From: Mytilus trossulus
Taxonomy: Eukaryota; Mollusca; Bivalvia; Mytilida; Mytilidae
Reading direction: 5' to 3'
DNA: 64,000 nt
Assembly (NCBI RefSeq): GCF_036588685.1
Contig: NC_086380.1
Span: forward strand, 49,030,544-49,094,543
In this document: piece after piece, positions 35,326 to 46,408 of the stretch
Layout of the letters: every line of letters begins with the position of its first letter
Numbering within the stretch: the stretch's first letter is position 1
Translations under genes and position numbers: made by a program
Notes under the pieces: model-generated
What the model was told of the DNA's origin: nothing
Database searches by the model: none
Seen by the model: only the letters and a program-made list of their open reading frames with translations

Positions 35326-35933
35326 CTTTTATCTGCAAAATCGGATGTAAGACAATACAATAAAAACTCATAAAATGCTCAACTAGGTGCAGCTTGATAT
35401 GACTGTACAGGTCGAAGCTATATACTTGGTTTTGGCTACTATGATTCCTAAATATTTAAGATGATAATCACCAAAAAGAAATCCCAACCTTCCTGTAGGG
35501 GTACCTTGTACAACTTCATAGATCCTTACACTTATTGTTATACTCGAGTTATTTTCTGGTAATCAAATATCTGTAGAGGACAACGATGACGAAAGCTGAC
35601 AGCTTCATCACATAATACGAACGCAAAATATTTGAGATCGTATAAAAAATATTTTGAAAAGTGCAAGGATAGATCTAAACAAAGCAAAATATAATTATTC
35701 AAAGACACAGACCGCACGTTAATAGAGGATAATTTTATATCACAACAACAATAAAAGACAAGAGTACAGCATAAAGAGCACTCGCATGCAGTCACTGTGT
35801 TCAAAGAAAAATAATAACTAATAAAAAATGTCATGAATCCAAGCCTATTAAAATTGCATATTTTCAAAATGTTTTCCAATTTGAATTTTTAGTTATCTGC
35901 TTTGAATAACAATTAAGTAATATATTTTTGCAG

Positions 35934-37665
35934 ATGGCTAAATATAAACAATATACGGAAGCGCAGCTTGTCACAGCAATCAACAAAGTTAAGACAGGGT
36001 TAATTTCGAAATCTAAGGCTTCCAAACTATACAAAATACCTAGAAAAACTCTATCAGATTATATACTTGGAAGGAGTTTGATTGGAAAAAAAGGTGGACA
36101 AAAACCTTATTTAACAAATTCTCAGGATTCATCTCTAGCTAATTACGTTAAATATATGAGCGAAAGAGGCTTTGGTCTGACCAGGAAAGTTTTGCAAACA
36201 TTTGCATTGTCAGTTGCCCAGAAAACATGCTCTACAGTACAAAAACCACCTTTTTAGAAATGGTGTCAAAAGTTTTTAAAGAAACAAAAATTATCCTTAA
36301 GGACACCCAATTCTCTACAGAGATCTAGAGTTGCTGTATCATCCCAAGAAACTATAGACGATTACTTTAAATTATTGGATTCTACTATAAACAAACTTAA
36401 CCTACAAGACAAACCATCACAAATATGGAATGCAGACGAGGCTGGGTTTGGCAAAGAAACAGACCAGATAAAACAGAAAATAATATCTCCAACAGGTACA
36501 AAGAATCCATACAGACAGCAAATGACTGATTACGAGCACATAACTTTATTAGCATGTGCATCTGCTGCAGGTGGATTTATGCCAAATATGCTTATTTTCA
36601 CTAAAAGTCTTCCAAGTGGACGTTACGCTTCTGAAATGCCAAAAGACTGGTTGTATGCAACCGCAGAAAATGGCTACATCACTAGAGATTTATTTGAAAA
36701 CTGGTTTGAAAAAGTTTTTATTCCAAGCATTGGTCTAAGACGCCCAAACCTCCTTATTATAGATAACCATTCCTCTCATCTATCAATTCCTGTCATTGAT
36801 ATGGCTATTGAACACAGTGTAGAAATTTTAGGATTGCCTCCGCACACCTCCCATTTCCTGCAGCCATTAGATCAAATTTTCCATCCGTTGAGAAGTGGGT
36901 ACAGCGAGCTTGCCCTGAATATTGGACTCGTCAAAGCCGACATGGTTATAAAAAAAAAAACAAATTTGCAATTGTACTACAACAGGCACAAGATAAGGCT
37001 TGGTCACCGCATGTGATCAAGCAAGGCTTCAGAAAGACGGGCTTGTATCCACTTGATAGCACTGCCATCGACAAGTCTTTTATACGACCGAATCCTACCA
37101 CAACTATTCAAACAGATGATCCATCTGTGGAAAATAATGAAACCACTAGCAATGACACATGTAAAACATGTGGAAGAACAACCACGAATCCATTGGTGAA
37201 GGCAGGATTAGTAGATAAGGACCTTCATGATATTCTGGTTCTGGGGATATCACTAAGTCAGACAAAACAAATAAAAAAAGGTTAACAGGTGCACGCATCT
37301 ACACTGGTCAAGAAATGAGAGATGAACTGAAAAGAAAGGCAGAGGAACAAAAAGAAAAAGAAGAGGGTCTAAAATATCGTAAAGAAGTCAGAGAAGCTAA
37401 AAGGATTGAAAAACAAAATGTCATTAAAATGAAGCAATCACAAAGAAAAGCAAAATCAACAAAAACTCCCACAGAAGGAAGAAAAATAAACAAAAAATCT
37501 AATCAATCTGAAGAAAATAGACAACATGTAGATCCTCTCATCATCGCAGTTACTGCTGAGGTACATGCAGATATTGAGACAACTGAGGAATCTGACATAT
37601 TAGAAAAAAATCAATTGTGTAGGCCAAGAGTAAGGAAAGCTAACAAAAAATTTAGAGAAACAGAA
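35934..37665 (+). pseudogene. Pogo-like transposase (HTH_psq + DDE_1), broken; first coding exon
   Basis: ATG (MAKYKQYTEAQ) at 35934 sits directly after a splice-acceptor-like ttttgcag, so a 5' untranslated exon may exist. Residues about 8-48 are a psq/CENP-B-type helix-turn-helix (KASKLYKIPRKTLSDYI). The catalytic core has NADEAGF, LLIIDNHSSH and LPPHTSHFLQPLD: an Asp triad with 35 residues between the second and third Asp by my count. A CxxC (CKTCG) and a lysine/glutamate-rich coiled coil follow. Three breaks: an in-frame TAG at 36255-36257, a frameshift in an A11 run (36950-36960) and one in an A7 run (37273-37279). It ends at donor GTGAGT (37666), phase 0, and joins the PHD exon. The A-run breaks could be sequencing errors; the TAG is less easily explained so, and residues may be missing just before it. 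Confidence 0.85.
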
Positions 37666-37767
37666 GTGAGTTAAATATTTAGTTTTAAAATGGTGCATTC
37701 GTATGGAATTTTAGTTTGAAAAAAATTGGGGGCATATGAATATATATGTTATATACATGTTTAATAT

Positions 37768-37905
37768 AGAAATAAGAAGATGTGGTATGTTTGACAATGA
37801 GACAACTATCAAAAAGAGACGAATTAAAACAGAAGTTTTAAACATCTATAGGTCATCGTACGACAACAATGAGCATATACCATACCGCACAGTCGTAGAC
37901 TATTA
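37768..37905 (+). repeat. Family C fragment in the transposase intron
   Basis: ataagaagatgtggtatgtttg, gacaatgagacaactatc and aggtcatcgtacgacaac in order, followed by a C16 tract at 37927-37942. Confidence 0.7.
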
Positions 37906-38280
37906 ACAGGTCTGACTTCAAATGCAGCCCCCCCCCCCCCCCACACTTTAATCAAATTATGATCTGCATCTGGTGTACTTCTTTTGCTTGATTTGTAGAC
38001 CGTCGAGTGATAGTGTCCGGGCCCCGAGTTATTAGAAACAATTTAAATGAGTAACATTTTTGTCGAGCCTTTGACTTAAGTCGGAAAACGAGACATAACA
38101 ATCCTACATTCCACCGTTGACGGCGACGTCCACAAATATTCACATAGTTTTTGAAATTTTTACGAAATTTCTTAAACTATTTAAGAAGTAGACTTGATAT
38201 TATTGGTGTTGGGCATATAACCTTGACAATCAAAAATCTAAAAATAAAATACATACGTTTTGTTTGATTTGTTATTTCAG

Positions 38281-38505
38281 AGTGTCGGAGACGATGAGAT
38301 GTACACATGTGGTGTTTGTGTGACTCGCGGCAAAAAAACAGATGAGCAGAATGGCATATTATGGGTGGGATGTGACAGGGATGTTTGTCCACTTGGCTGG
38401 TATCACTATGACTGTCTATCGCGAAATGACCAGCTCACGATAAACATGAGTCTAATAATTTCTGAAGTCAAGTGGATGTGTCCTGTGTGTCTTGAAGAAG
38501 AATGA
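38281..38505 (+). pseudogene. PHD-finger exon of the pogo-like transposase gene
   Basis: Follows acceptor ttgttatttcag ending at 38280 and continues in phase 0 from 37665. Encodes 74 residues to TGA: CGVC, GCDRDVC, WYHYDC and MCPVC give the C4-H-C3 order of a PHD finger, with the aromatic residues (W before GC, W before YH) typical of the fold. PHD fingers usually bind histone tails; in a transposase it might direct chromatin-targeted integration (inference). Open in itself; labelled pseudogene only because the upstream exon is broken. Confidence 0.8.
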
Positions 38506-38765
38506 TATTTCTTTCCTTTGTTTTCGTTTTTATTGGCCTATAAAATTAATTAATCAATACCAATTATAGTCTGAACAGTTCTTCAATTTTTACATCGTAG
38601 AAAATGTCTTACTAAATAATACATTCTCTTGGCTTCTTCTCCTTGTGCCCCTTGTCGGTAATATTTTGATATGTTTCCATACATTAAGAAAATGTTTACT
38701 GACCAATAAATACTCATGTCATCTGCATCATCACTGAGAAGAAAGAACAAGTTTTAATGCATATC

Positions 38766-39010
38766 AAAATAAGAAGATGTGGTATGATTGCATATGAAAC
38801 AACTAGTCTAATAGTCTTAGTGAAATGCATTGGAGGTAAGCAATTACAGACTAACATATATATATCCTTTAACAATGAGTATACCCTATATCGCCAGTGT
38901 ATATTACAACATGAAAGCCAAATCATGACAAGAAAAAATCTAATTGTGTTGTGGACTTTTTAGAGGCAGCTATTATAACTGGTGCTCGGGAATGGTAAGT
39001 TATCCCCGCT
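38766..39010 (+). repeat. Family C-like fragment with family D-like end
   Basis: aagaagatgtggtatgattgc then diverged sequence; the end ggtgctcgggaatggtaag resembles the family D end (ggtgctccggaagggtaag). Confidence 0.5.
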
Positions 39011-39182
39011 ATATGTATGTTACACGGTAGTGTTGTCGGTCCAAATTATAAAAAATCATTTAAAGTGATATCCAAAATTTGAAAATAACTTGAGTTCACC
39101 AAAACAAAGCTTAGTAAACGAAGACAGCAACACTGAACATCATATAAACACAGAATCAAAACACACAGAAAACTTAAATTAT

Positions 39183-39385
39183 AAAAATTAAGATGTGGTA
39201 TGATTGCCAATGAGACAACTATCAACAAAAGACCAAAATGACATAGACATTAACAACTATAGTTAAGCGTATGGCCTTCAACAATGAGCAAAGCCCATAC
39301 CGCATAGTCAGCTATAAAAGGCCCCGATAAGACCATGTAAAACAATTCAAACGAGAAAACTAACGGCCTTATTTATGAAAGTCAT
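39183..39385 (+). repeat. Family C copy inside the transposon
   Basis: attaagatgtggtatgattgcc, gcccataccgcatagtcagc and ggccccgataagaccatg; close to the 23745 copy. Confidence 0.8.
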
Positions 39386-39399
39386 GAAATGACCAAGCT

Positions 39400-40780
39400 G
39401 GACTCCTCTAAAAAACTTGAAATCGAGCACGGACCAGGTGCACCAGTTGAATAAGAATGTATCTCCTGTAATCAATGAGAGAAAATACTCTTTTCTCTGT
39501 TTGCAACTATCAAGATATGACGATCTATACTAGCTGTTCTCTGAATCTGATCTCCTTTCCATTTCATCGTCCTGAATATGCATGCAATATTTGCCTCTGA
39601 CAATAACCATTCAACAATCAATCCTTTCATTTGTGATTTTCTTCTGATTTTAGTATTTTTGTGATTTTTTTTCCACATTGCGGGTAAGCTTCATTACTCA
39701 TACCACAAGTTTCCAATAAATCCTGAAAAGATATCAATCAACTCAATATAAAAAAGATATAAAAGTCAATCATATTTTCTATAATCACTCAATCAGTAGA
39801 AAAATCGGGGTTTGAAAACAATCTAATAGTCCCTAGTGTTGACAGTGGGTAACCGTGCCATTAATTTTTATACCCCTCCCAAATATATTTCTCCATGTTT
39901 AGTGCCTTTAATTGCAAGAAAAGGGTGGGGGGGGGGGGGGTGAAATTACAGTGAAAAAAACTTTGGGTCCCGAATTTTGAAGGAAAGTAGTGATTTGGTC
40001 CAGCTGAAAAAGGTTAGAAATTAGCACTTCGGAAGCTGTCAAAAAATTTCAAGACCTCTAAAAATAAAATTGTCCATATTTTGAGTTTATAGAGCCGATG
40101 AAGTTTTCTATAATTTTAATATAATTTGTCCCAAAAGAAGTACAACACACTGTACAAATAACATTGAGAAAGCACAGGTGGATTTTTTTAAAATTTTCAT
40201 TTATAATATGTTCTAAAAGAAATGCACTAGAAATAATTGTGGTCTCGGACCTAATAATAGTTGATTTTTCACGCATGCCCAGTTCCTTACTGAGTAATTT
40301 TGAAAGTGAAATGTTGCTGCTCATTTCTCAATTTAAGAAAACGGAAGCATTATAATCAAACCATTCAAGGACTGTTTTTTTTAACGATAAAAACTATGAA
40401 AAGTGGGTAAATTTTACTTGTTCTACAATAGCAATGTATACGCATGCGCAGTTAGAGTGAATTTATTTTTCTCGAAACATCGTATTTCAATATCTAAAAA
40501 CTGCTTAGCCAGAGTCATGATAGTTGTATATTTTATTTATTTTTATGACAAAGAAGGTCGAAACTATTTTATATCAAAGTGGCGAAAATGGGTTCCCCTT
40601 GTCAAATGAAAACACTGTTTTCCTCACATGTTTGCACGTGTTTTACTACTGCATATTATGGTATCAGAACAATTTCAAAAATGGTTTAACTTTATCAAAT
40701 AGTTAAATTTATTAAACCAACAAAACATATCAGTTTTCAAAAAGCAACATACGCTGGGCTTACAAAAAGGCTGTTTAATG
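39400..40780. other. Right non-coding part of the 9.47-kb transposon
   Basis: Includes a short cgtcctgaatatgcatgc motif (39568) shared with 63405 and a long G tract at about 39925-39940. No coding region is recognised. Confidence 0.4.
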
Positions 40781-40944
40781 TGGCGAATATGGGCGCCCGA
40801 CTCTACAGTAAAAATGATATTTTAGGATCCGCACTTTACATACACTGTAAATAGGTCATAAACAGATCATTTTACCTCAACAAATTTAGAACTATTACCA
40901 GATATGAGTTTTAACAATTAAAAAGGGGGAAGTATATTAAAAAT

Positions 40945-42716
40945 CGAATAAGTAACGAATAAGGCGGAATAGGGAATAAGTAACGAATAGGTAACGATAG
41001 GGAATAGGGAATCAGTAACGGATAGGTAACGAATAGGTTACGAATAGGGAATAGGGAATAGGTAACGAATAGCTAGGGAATAGGGAATAGGTAACGAATA
41101 GGGAATCAGGGGCGTAGCTAGGTACTTTGTCAACTGTAGGCACCAATCGGCAGGGGGTCTGGGGGCCGCTCAAGGCCCCCAGTAGGTCCAGGGCAGAGCC
41201 CTGGTAGGGGGTTCAGGGGGGCGAAGCCCCCCGACGGAAAACGGTTTTCAGCGTTTTAGCTGCAAAATTTCATGTACAAAATGATAAATTTACTGGTTGT
41301 TTTATCAAGAAAATTATAATGTACATGATGAAAAGTTCGAAGAATTATTATTAATTTACTATAACATCTGACTGGTGAATTAAATATAAACGCAGTACAA
41401 TCGGAAATATATTAAAAAAATATATTTACAATATGCATTGCCCCAGCGTAGATCAGCGTATCCCTCTAATTAAGCAGTACAACCTGTTTGATATTTTTAT
41501 ATCTCTGATTTTAATTTAATTAACAGTACATATTGACGATCATTCCTTACAAAAAATTGGCACGTAAACAATGATATTACTTTATAATTAAACTATCCTT
41601 TTGGCTAGACATCAACCATCAATCTTTTGATTCTTAAACCTTCACCGAAGCCACACAAACATATACACACAATAGTCGATGCCTTATGCAAAAGTTCTGT
41701 TCTGTTCATACTATCGTAACATAATTCAATAAATTCATATGTCTTTATATCCTCTACTTTAAAATCCCTACCTGCTTAGGAATTTGAAAATTGTGGTCAT
41801 CAACGCAGATAAGAGAGTTCCCAAAATTACTGGAAACTAGTTGATTGATTGATTTTCATAAATATTTATGCGAGTTCAGGATTTTAATAAATATTTATGC
41901 AAGTTCAGGATAATTTGTTTTTTTTTTAATAAATACAACAGGGATCTAGGTCCTATAATAAGTGTCGTACGGGACGAAGGTCTAGAAATTTTAAGATGCC
42001 ATGCATTGCAATTGGAAAATGATGGATTTATATTGGATAGGAATAGAAATTTTGCCTTTCAGTAGACCAACTACGAACTCATCAAAGAGTAGCATTCTCT
42101 CTACAGCTAGGCGTCGGATTTAATGTCCCCATTTTAACCAGACGTGACTGTGTATCTATACATCCTGCACAGCCAAACAGACGAACAACATTGGCAAGGG
42201 TTTTATTGTAGGTCGGGTGAAGACAAAGTGGAAAGCTAGTTGAAAATTAACAACAACTAATTAAAAAATCATGTGTCTAAATTAGGCTTCATTCAAGTTT
42301 TTATTGACAGAAGTGAAACTATCTGAACCTAAGTTCTTGTTTAGTTTCTATAGAAGTACGTAAAATCATATAAAACATTAAATTCTATCCAATATTCCAT
42401 TCACTAAGGACGATCTCGAGAGACTAGTGTACAAATGATAATCGATGAAAGAGTTTTGACAACTTCACTGGCTTTCATCTACAGATAACGTTGTTTATAA
42501 TATTTTTTAATAAAAAAAAATATTTGTGCAAAAATTATGTGTAGGCACGTGCCTATAGTGCCTAACGGCAGCTACGCCCCTGGGAATAGGGAATAGGTAA
42601 TGAATAGGTAACGAATAGGTAACGAATAGGGAATAGGGAAAAGGGAATAGGTAACGAATAGGTAACGAATAGGGATTAGGGAATAGGTAACGAATAGGGA
42701 ATAGGGAATAAGTATC
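40945..42716. repeat. GAATAGG/TAACGAATAGG minisatellite, split by a transposon
   Basis: Units of ggtaacgaata and gggaata occupy 40945-41106 and resume at 42583-42716; the middle is the hAT-like element. Removing it leaves one array of about 300 bp. Confidence 0.9.
41107..42582. mobile_element. hAT-like non-autonomous element, 1476 bp, 5-bp duplication
   Basis: Starts CAGGGGCGTAGCTAGG and ends, reversed, CAGGGGCGTAGCTGCC; both ends also have a TAGGCAC word further in. GGAAT flanks both sides (41102-41106, 42583-42587), although the target is itself repetitive, which weakens that reading. No transposase-like ORF. Confidence 0.7.
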
Positions 42717-42784
42717 CAACTTGATGTCCATATTATAGGGTGGGTCATTAAACATGTACACAGTTTTATTTAGGGGCAAGCTGA

Positions 42785-42895
42785 GACCCACCGTTGGGTG
42801 TCGGATTTGTTCGGTGAATTTAAGACCTATATGTGGCCTCTGCTCTTGGTCGGGTTATTGTCTTTTTGACATATTCCATTCTGAAGTGTATTGTG
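42785..42895 (+). repeat. Family H fragment
   Basis: ggcctctgctcttggtcgg and gttattgtctttttgacat then attccattctg. Confidence 0.5.
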
Positions 42896-42899
42896 TGTA

Positions 42900-43955
42900 C
42901 TACTTCGGGATTCAGGTTGTCCTAAAAATTTAATAACATATGTCACTATATAAATGTCACTGTCAGAGCAACTTTCGTTGAACGGTGCGTTTTATACGTT
43001 CACGGAGTGCTGAAACGACGACAGGCGTATGTTCCAAACACGTCTTTCATACTTCAAAGTAATAGTCCAAATACAAGTCAAAGTAAAAGTCGAACGTTCT
43101 TGAGGCGTATACATGTATATACAACGTGTCATAAACTAGCGCGCTTGTGACGTTTGTATTCCATGCGAACAGGTATACACATACCTGTGCATTTCGGCAT
43201 TTTTCAAACGTATAGAGCGTCTAACGATTGCTCAGCGTTTCTCTTGAGTGAACCTAAAGTATACATACTTACTCAATTTTCTCTGTGCCTCTGATACACC
43301 TCGGTCTATACACTGATGTGTGACACCGCATTACAGAAAATTAAGTAGATAAGTTGCAATTTATAAATTTAATTTAAAATTCAACTCATTTTAATTTTCA
43401 GGACGTTTCACAACTTATATTGAAGAACTTTGCATTGTAAAATGTCACGATGTCTGGGCAAATAATAAACAACACGTTCTGACAAAAACGTTTCGTCGTT
43501 ATTTTATTGTCGAAAAGTAACAAGACGCACAAATGTATTAGATAAATATTTAGTGTTTACTACTTAGATAATAGAAGATAATCTTGAGGTATAGATTCTA
43601 TTAGTGCTGAAGTTGTATATATATTTTATCATTTTTTCCTTATTTTGTCTTAATTCGTTCTATTGTGTTTCTTTTGGTCGTATGACTTCTGGCATGATCG
43701 GCATTTGTACATCCATCTATCCAGTTTTTGACTTTTGACGTTTTTGCTGTAGAGGGGTATAGATGTAGGACTCATACGCAAGAGGTTATAACAGTGTTGT
43801 TTACATTTTGTTACCCATTTATTTATATCTCATTTGATTTGTACTTTATCGTTAAAGAGTACTATGCTAGTACGACATTTTCAACTACAAAAACGTTTTT
43901 GTTTGTCTCTTTGTCAGATTTGCTAATCATAAGCTTCCGTCAAATTCATTTTATG
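42900..43955. other. No feature recognised
   Basis: An open frame of 78 codons at 43728-43964 shows no domain; otherwise non-coding. Confidence 0.4.
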
Positions 43956-43979
43956 TGTGTTTGAGTCAATAATGTTGTA

Positions 43980-44620
43980 CACCTCTGGTGTAGGATTATA
44001 CAGATTGAGCTGCTAGATCCAAATTATTGTCACATGGTCTAACGTTGTCGTCCATGTGCAGGGTCTTGACCATGTTGATGCAAGTTGGGAATTATCATGG
44101 CAAAATGAGGGATTACATATAAGCACCAAATATCTGTATCTCTGTCCGTTTATGTTACCCTACATGTAGCTTACAACGGTATAAGAACTTGCAACCCCGT
44201 ACTGTATGTACACCACCAGCACTAAATGTTGATTTTGTTATATGCCGTTTTGTTTCCCGGCGAAATTCGTATTATGGCATCTACTGGCCGTAACAGAAAC
44301 CGACTCTATCTGGTCTATCTGACGAATGAGTATTTTGCCAGCTTCTCGTGTTCAAGCATCGATAGTCATTATCCCATTGAAACCTGACTGTACAGTGCTT
44401 GCCTGCCGGCAAGGCAGGTCTTTTGATAATACGACGTGCTCTACGGTTGATTCTATCATTCTATGAAGTCGACGGACCAATGTTTGAACACTAATACGAC
44501 CACCCGAAGAAACAGTGTAGTTATAAACGCGCAGATGCCCTTTAAAACGTTGATTTACTGCTGACTGATCGGAGTTCAATCTTTTTGGTCGTAATGCATT
44601 ACCGTGGTGATCTAAGTGTA
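43980..44620 (-). pseudogene. Tc1-like transposase remnant
   Basis: The minus strand from about 44620 reads, with stops and frame changes, RSPR, then GRISVQTLVRRLHRM, RRIIKRPALPAGKHCTVRFQWDNDY and later SSDRPDRVGF, in the order of a Tc1 transposase N-terminal half (second helix-turn-helix, RRPALT-type linker, strand before the first Asp). Too decayed to be active. Identification rests on motif order only. Confidence 0.45.
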
Positions 44621-44929
44621 TGTTAAAGGTAGTTTATAACATTTTAAATTAATAAAAATCGTAGGAAGGCGACCCGTCCCAGAAATATATAGCCTTGCCA
44701 GACGTCATTCGATTATTTGGAATAGGGGAGGCCGGGCGAGGTTTGTATCCCCAGTAATTAAAAGTTTTGTGTCGAATGCAAAAAAGTTTATATATTCAAT
44801 CATTGATAGCTATTTTAATTTATAGTGTAATACAAAATTCAAACTGATTTTCATCCCCCAAATTGTCGAAAAAGTGCATGTCCATGATGAAATTGACATT
44901 GCACAAAATACAGCTGTGTTAATAGGGTT

Positions 44930-46000
44930 ACACTAATGTCCTGACAATGTCCTGACAATGACCTGACAATGTCCTGACAGAAATGAAAATGCTTAATACT
45001 TTTTTTATTATTGGAAGGATTTACTTGAAATTTGGAATCAAGCAAAATGAGAACTTATATTTAATAAATAAAATTTAAAAAAAATAAAAAAATATTTTTA
45101 AGAGTTAGAAAACTTGACCTGACCAACTTGACTTTGAAACTACTAATGTCCTGACCGATATGAAACGGCTAAAAATGTTTTATTATTCAATTGACAGGAT
45201 AGACTTCAAATTCGATACCAAGGAAGATTAAAACATTTAATACAAAATTAAAATATAAGAAAAAATAAGAAAAAAATATTTTCAAGAGTTAAAAAACTTG
45301 ACCTGACCAACTACGTACTCCCGTGACTAATTGTCCTGACCGATGGAAAATGTTTTATTTTTAAAATTTTATTATGTCACTGTCTTTTGCCTTTCTTATA
45401 CACATATATTACGAATAAAAAAAGTGCATCCTAGTTTTTTCTTTACTATGTTTAAATAAATAATTTTTTTTTTTAAAGAATTAAGTATATTCTGTCTTTA
45501 GAGAGAGAAAAAAAAAACCAGCTATATAATATTTGTCTTTTCTTCATCAGTCAGGACATTGCAGGACAAGGTAAACATTGGTTAGGTCAGGTTTAAAATA
45601 AAAGAATTACATGCTCATACTAAGTGTTGTAATCTTCCCTGATAATTACCTTGGTAATATCCCAATAAATATTAACAAAAATGGTCAGGACATTTGTCAT
45701 GGGAAAGACGTAGTTGGTCAGGTCAAGTTTTCTAACACTTAAAAGTTTTTTGGATATTTTTGGTTATACCTCGATCTGTATTCAATGTTAGAATCTTCCT
45801 TGACATTAAATTTGAAGTCGAACCTTCAAAGAACAAAATAAGTTATTAGCATTTTCCATCGGTCAGGACAATTAGTCACGGGAGTACGTAGTTGGTCAGT
45901 TTTCCGCTACTTTTGAAAATATTTTTTTCTTATTTTTTCTTATATTTTTGTATTAAATGTTTTAATCTTCCTTGGTATCGAATTTGAATATGATTTATGA
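44930..46000. repeat. Fold-back region of CTGACC-bearing units
   Basis: Starts with four tandem ~11-bp atgtcctgaca units (44936-44983). Plus units aacttgacctgaccaac occur at 45110 and 45295; reversed units gttggtcaggtcaagtt at 45710 and gttggtcag at 45892. Arms 45205-45350 and 45848-45993 are reverse complements over about 145 bp (gaccgatggaaaatg, actcccgtgactaattgtcc). The centre is near 45600. Confidence 0.75.
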
Positions 46001-46314
46001 AATAAACACAACAAGTTGTAAAATGAATACCATATATGTTTTAAATGTATTCTAGTCTTATTCTACAGTGATAGCAGCTAGTAACCCCTTCTATATTTTA
46101 TTTCTTTATTTCTTTCACGCCCCCTCTTTCACGAAGAACGCGCTAGTTTACGACCTCAATAGTGATAACATGCAGATACGAAATGACCTTGACCTTGTTG
46201 ACTAGTAGATGATTTTAAAACGGTGATCGGGAAATTCAGCTGGAAGGAAGGACACGTCATGCACGTCATGGTTGTAAGTGAATTAATATTCTAAGGCGCT
46301 TTAGTAAGGCAGTG

Positions 46315-46396
46315 TCTATTCGACCGGCACCGGCTAAATAGCAAATTTGCTATTTGACCGGCACCGGCAAAATAGCAAATTTGCTATTTAGCCGGC
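46315..46396. repeat. Two consecutive palindromes (ATAGCAAATTTGCTAT)
   Basis: aaatagcaaatttgctattt occurs twice, at about 46335 and 46372, separated by the direct repeat gaccggcaccggc; the outer ccggctaaatagc and gctatttagccgg are also complementary. Confidence 0.85.
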
Positions 46397-46408
46397 ATTG
46401 AACACAGG

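Larger units (their letters stand above)
31338..40803 (+). mobile_element. 9.47-kb TA-flanked DNA transposon carrying the pogo-like transposase
   Basis: Perfect 23-bp TIRs beginning GAGTCGGGCGCCC lie at 31338-31360 and, inverted, 40781-40803. TA lies directly outside both (31336-31337 and 40804-40805), the target of the Tc1/mariner/pogo group. The only substantial coding region inside is the DDD transposase plus PHD finger at 35934-38505, which belongs to that group, so I infer that they form one element. The size is large for the group, partly from nested family C copies (four) and a fragment with repeated acttcatcaaaaactacct words near 34.4-34.9 kb. Confidence 0.72.

Noticed and set aside
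35538-35879. 113-codon minus-strand frame upstream of the transposase
   Set aside because: Low-complexity Cys/Phe/Leu composition, no domain, and it lies in the non-coding flank of the transposon.
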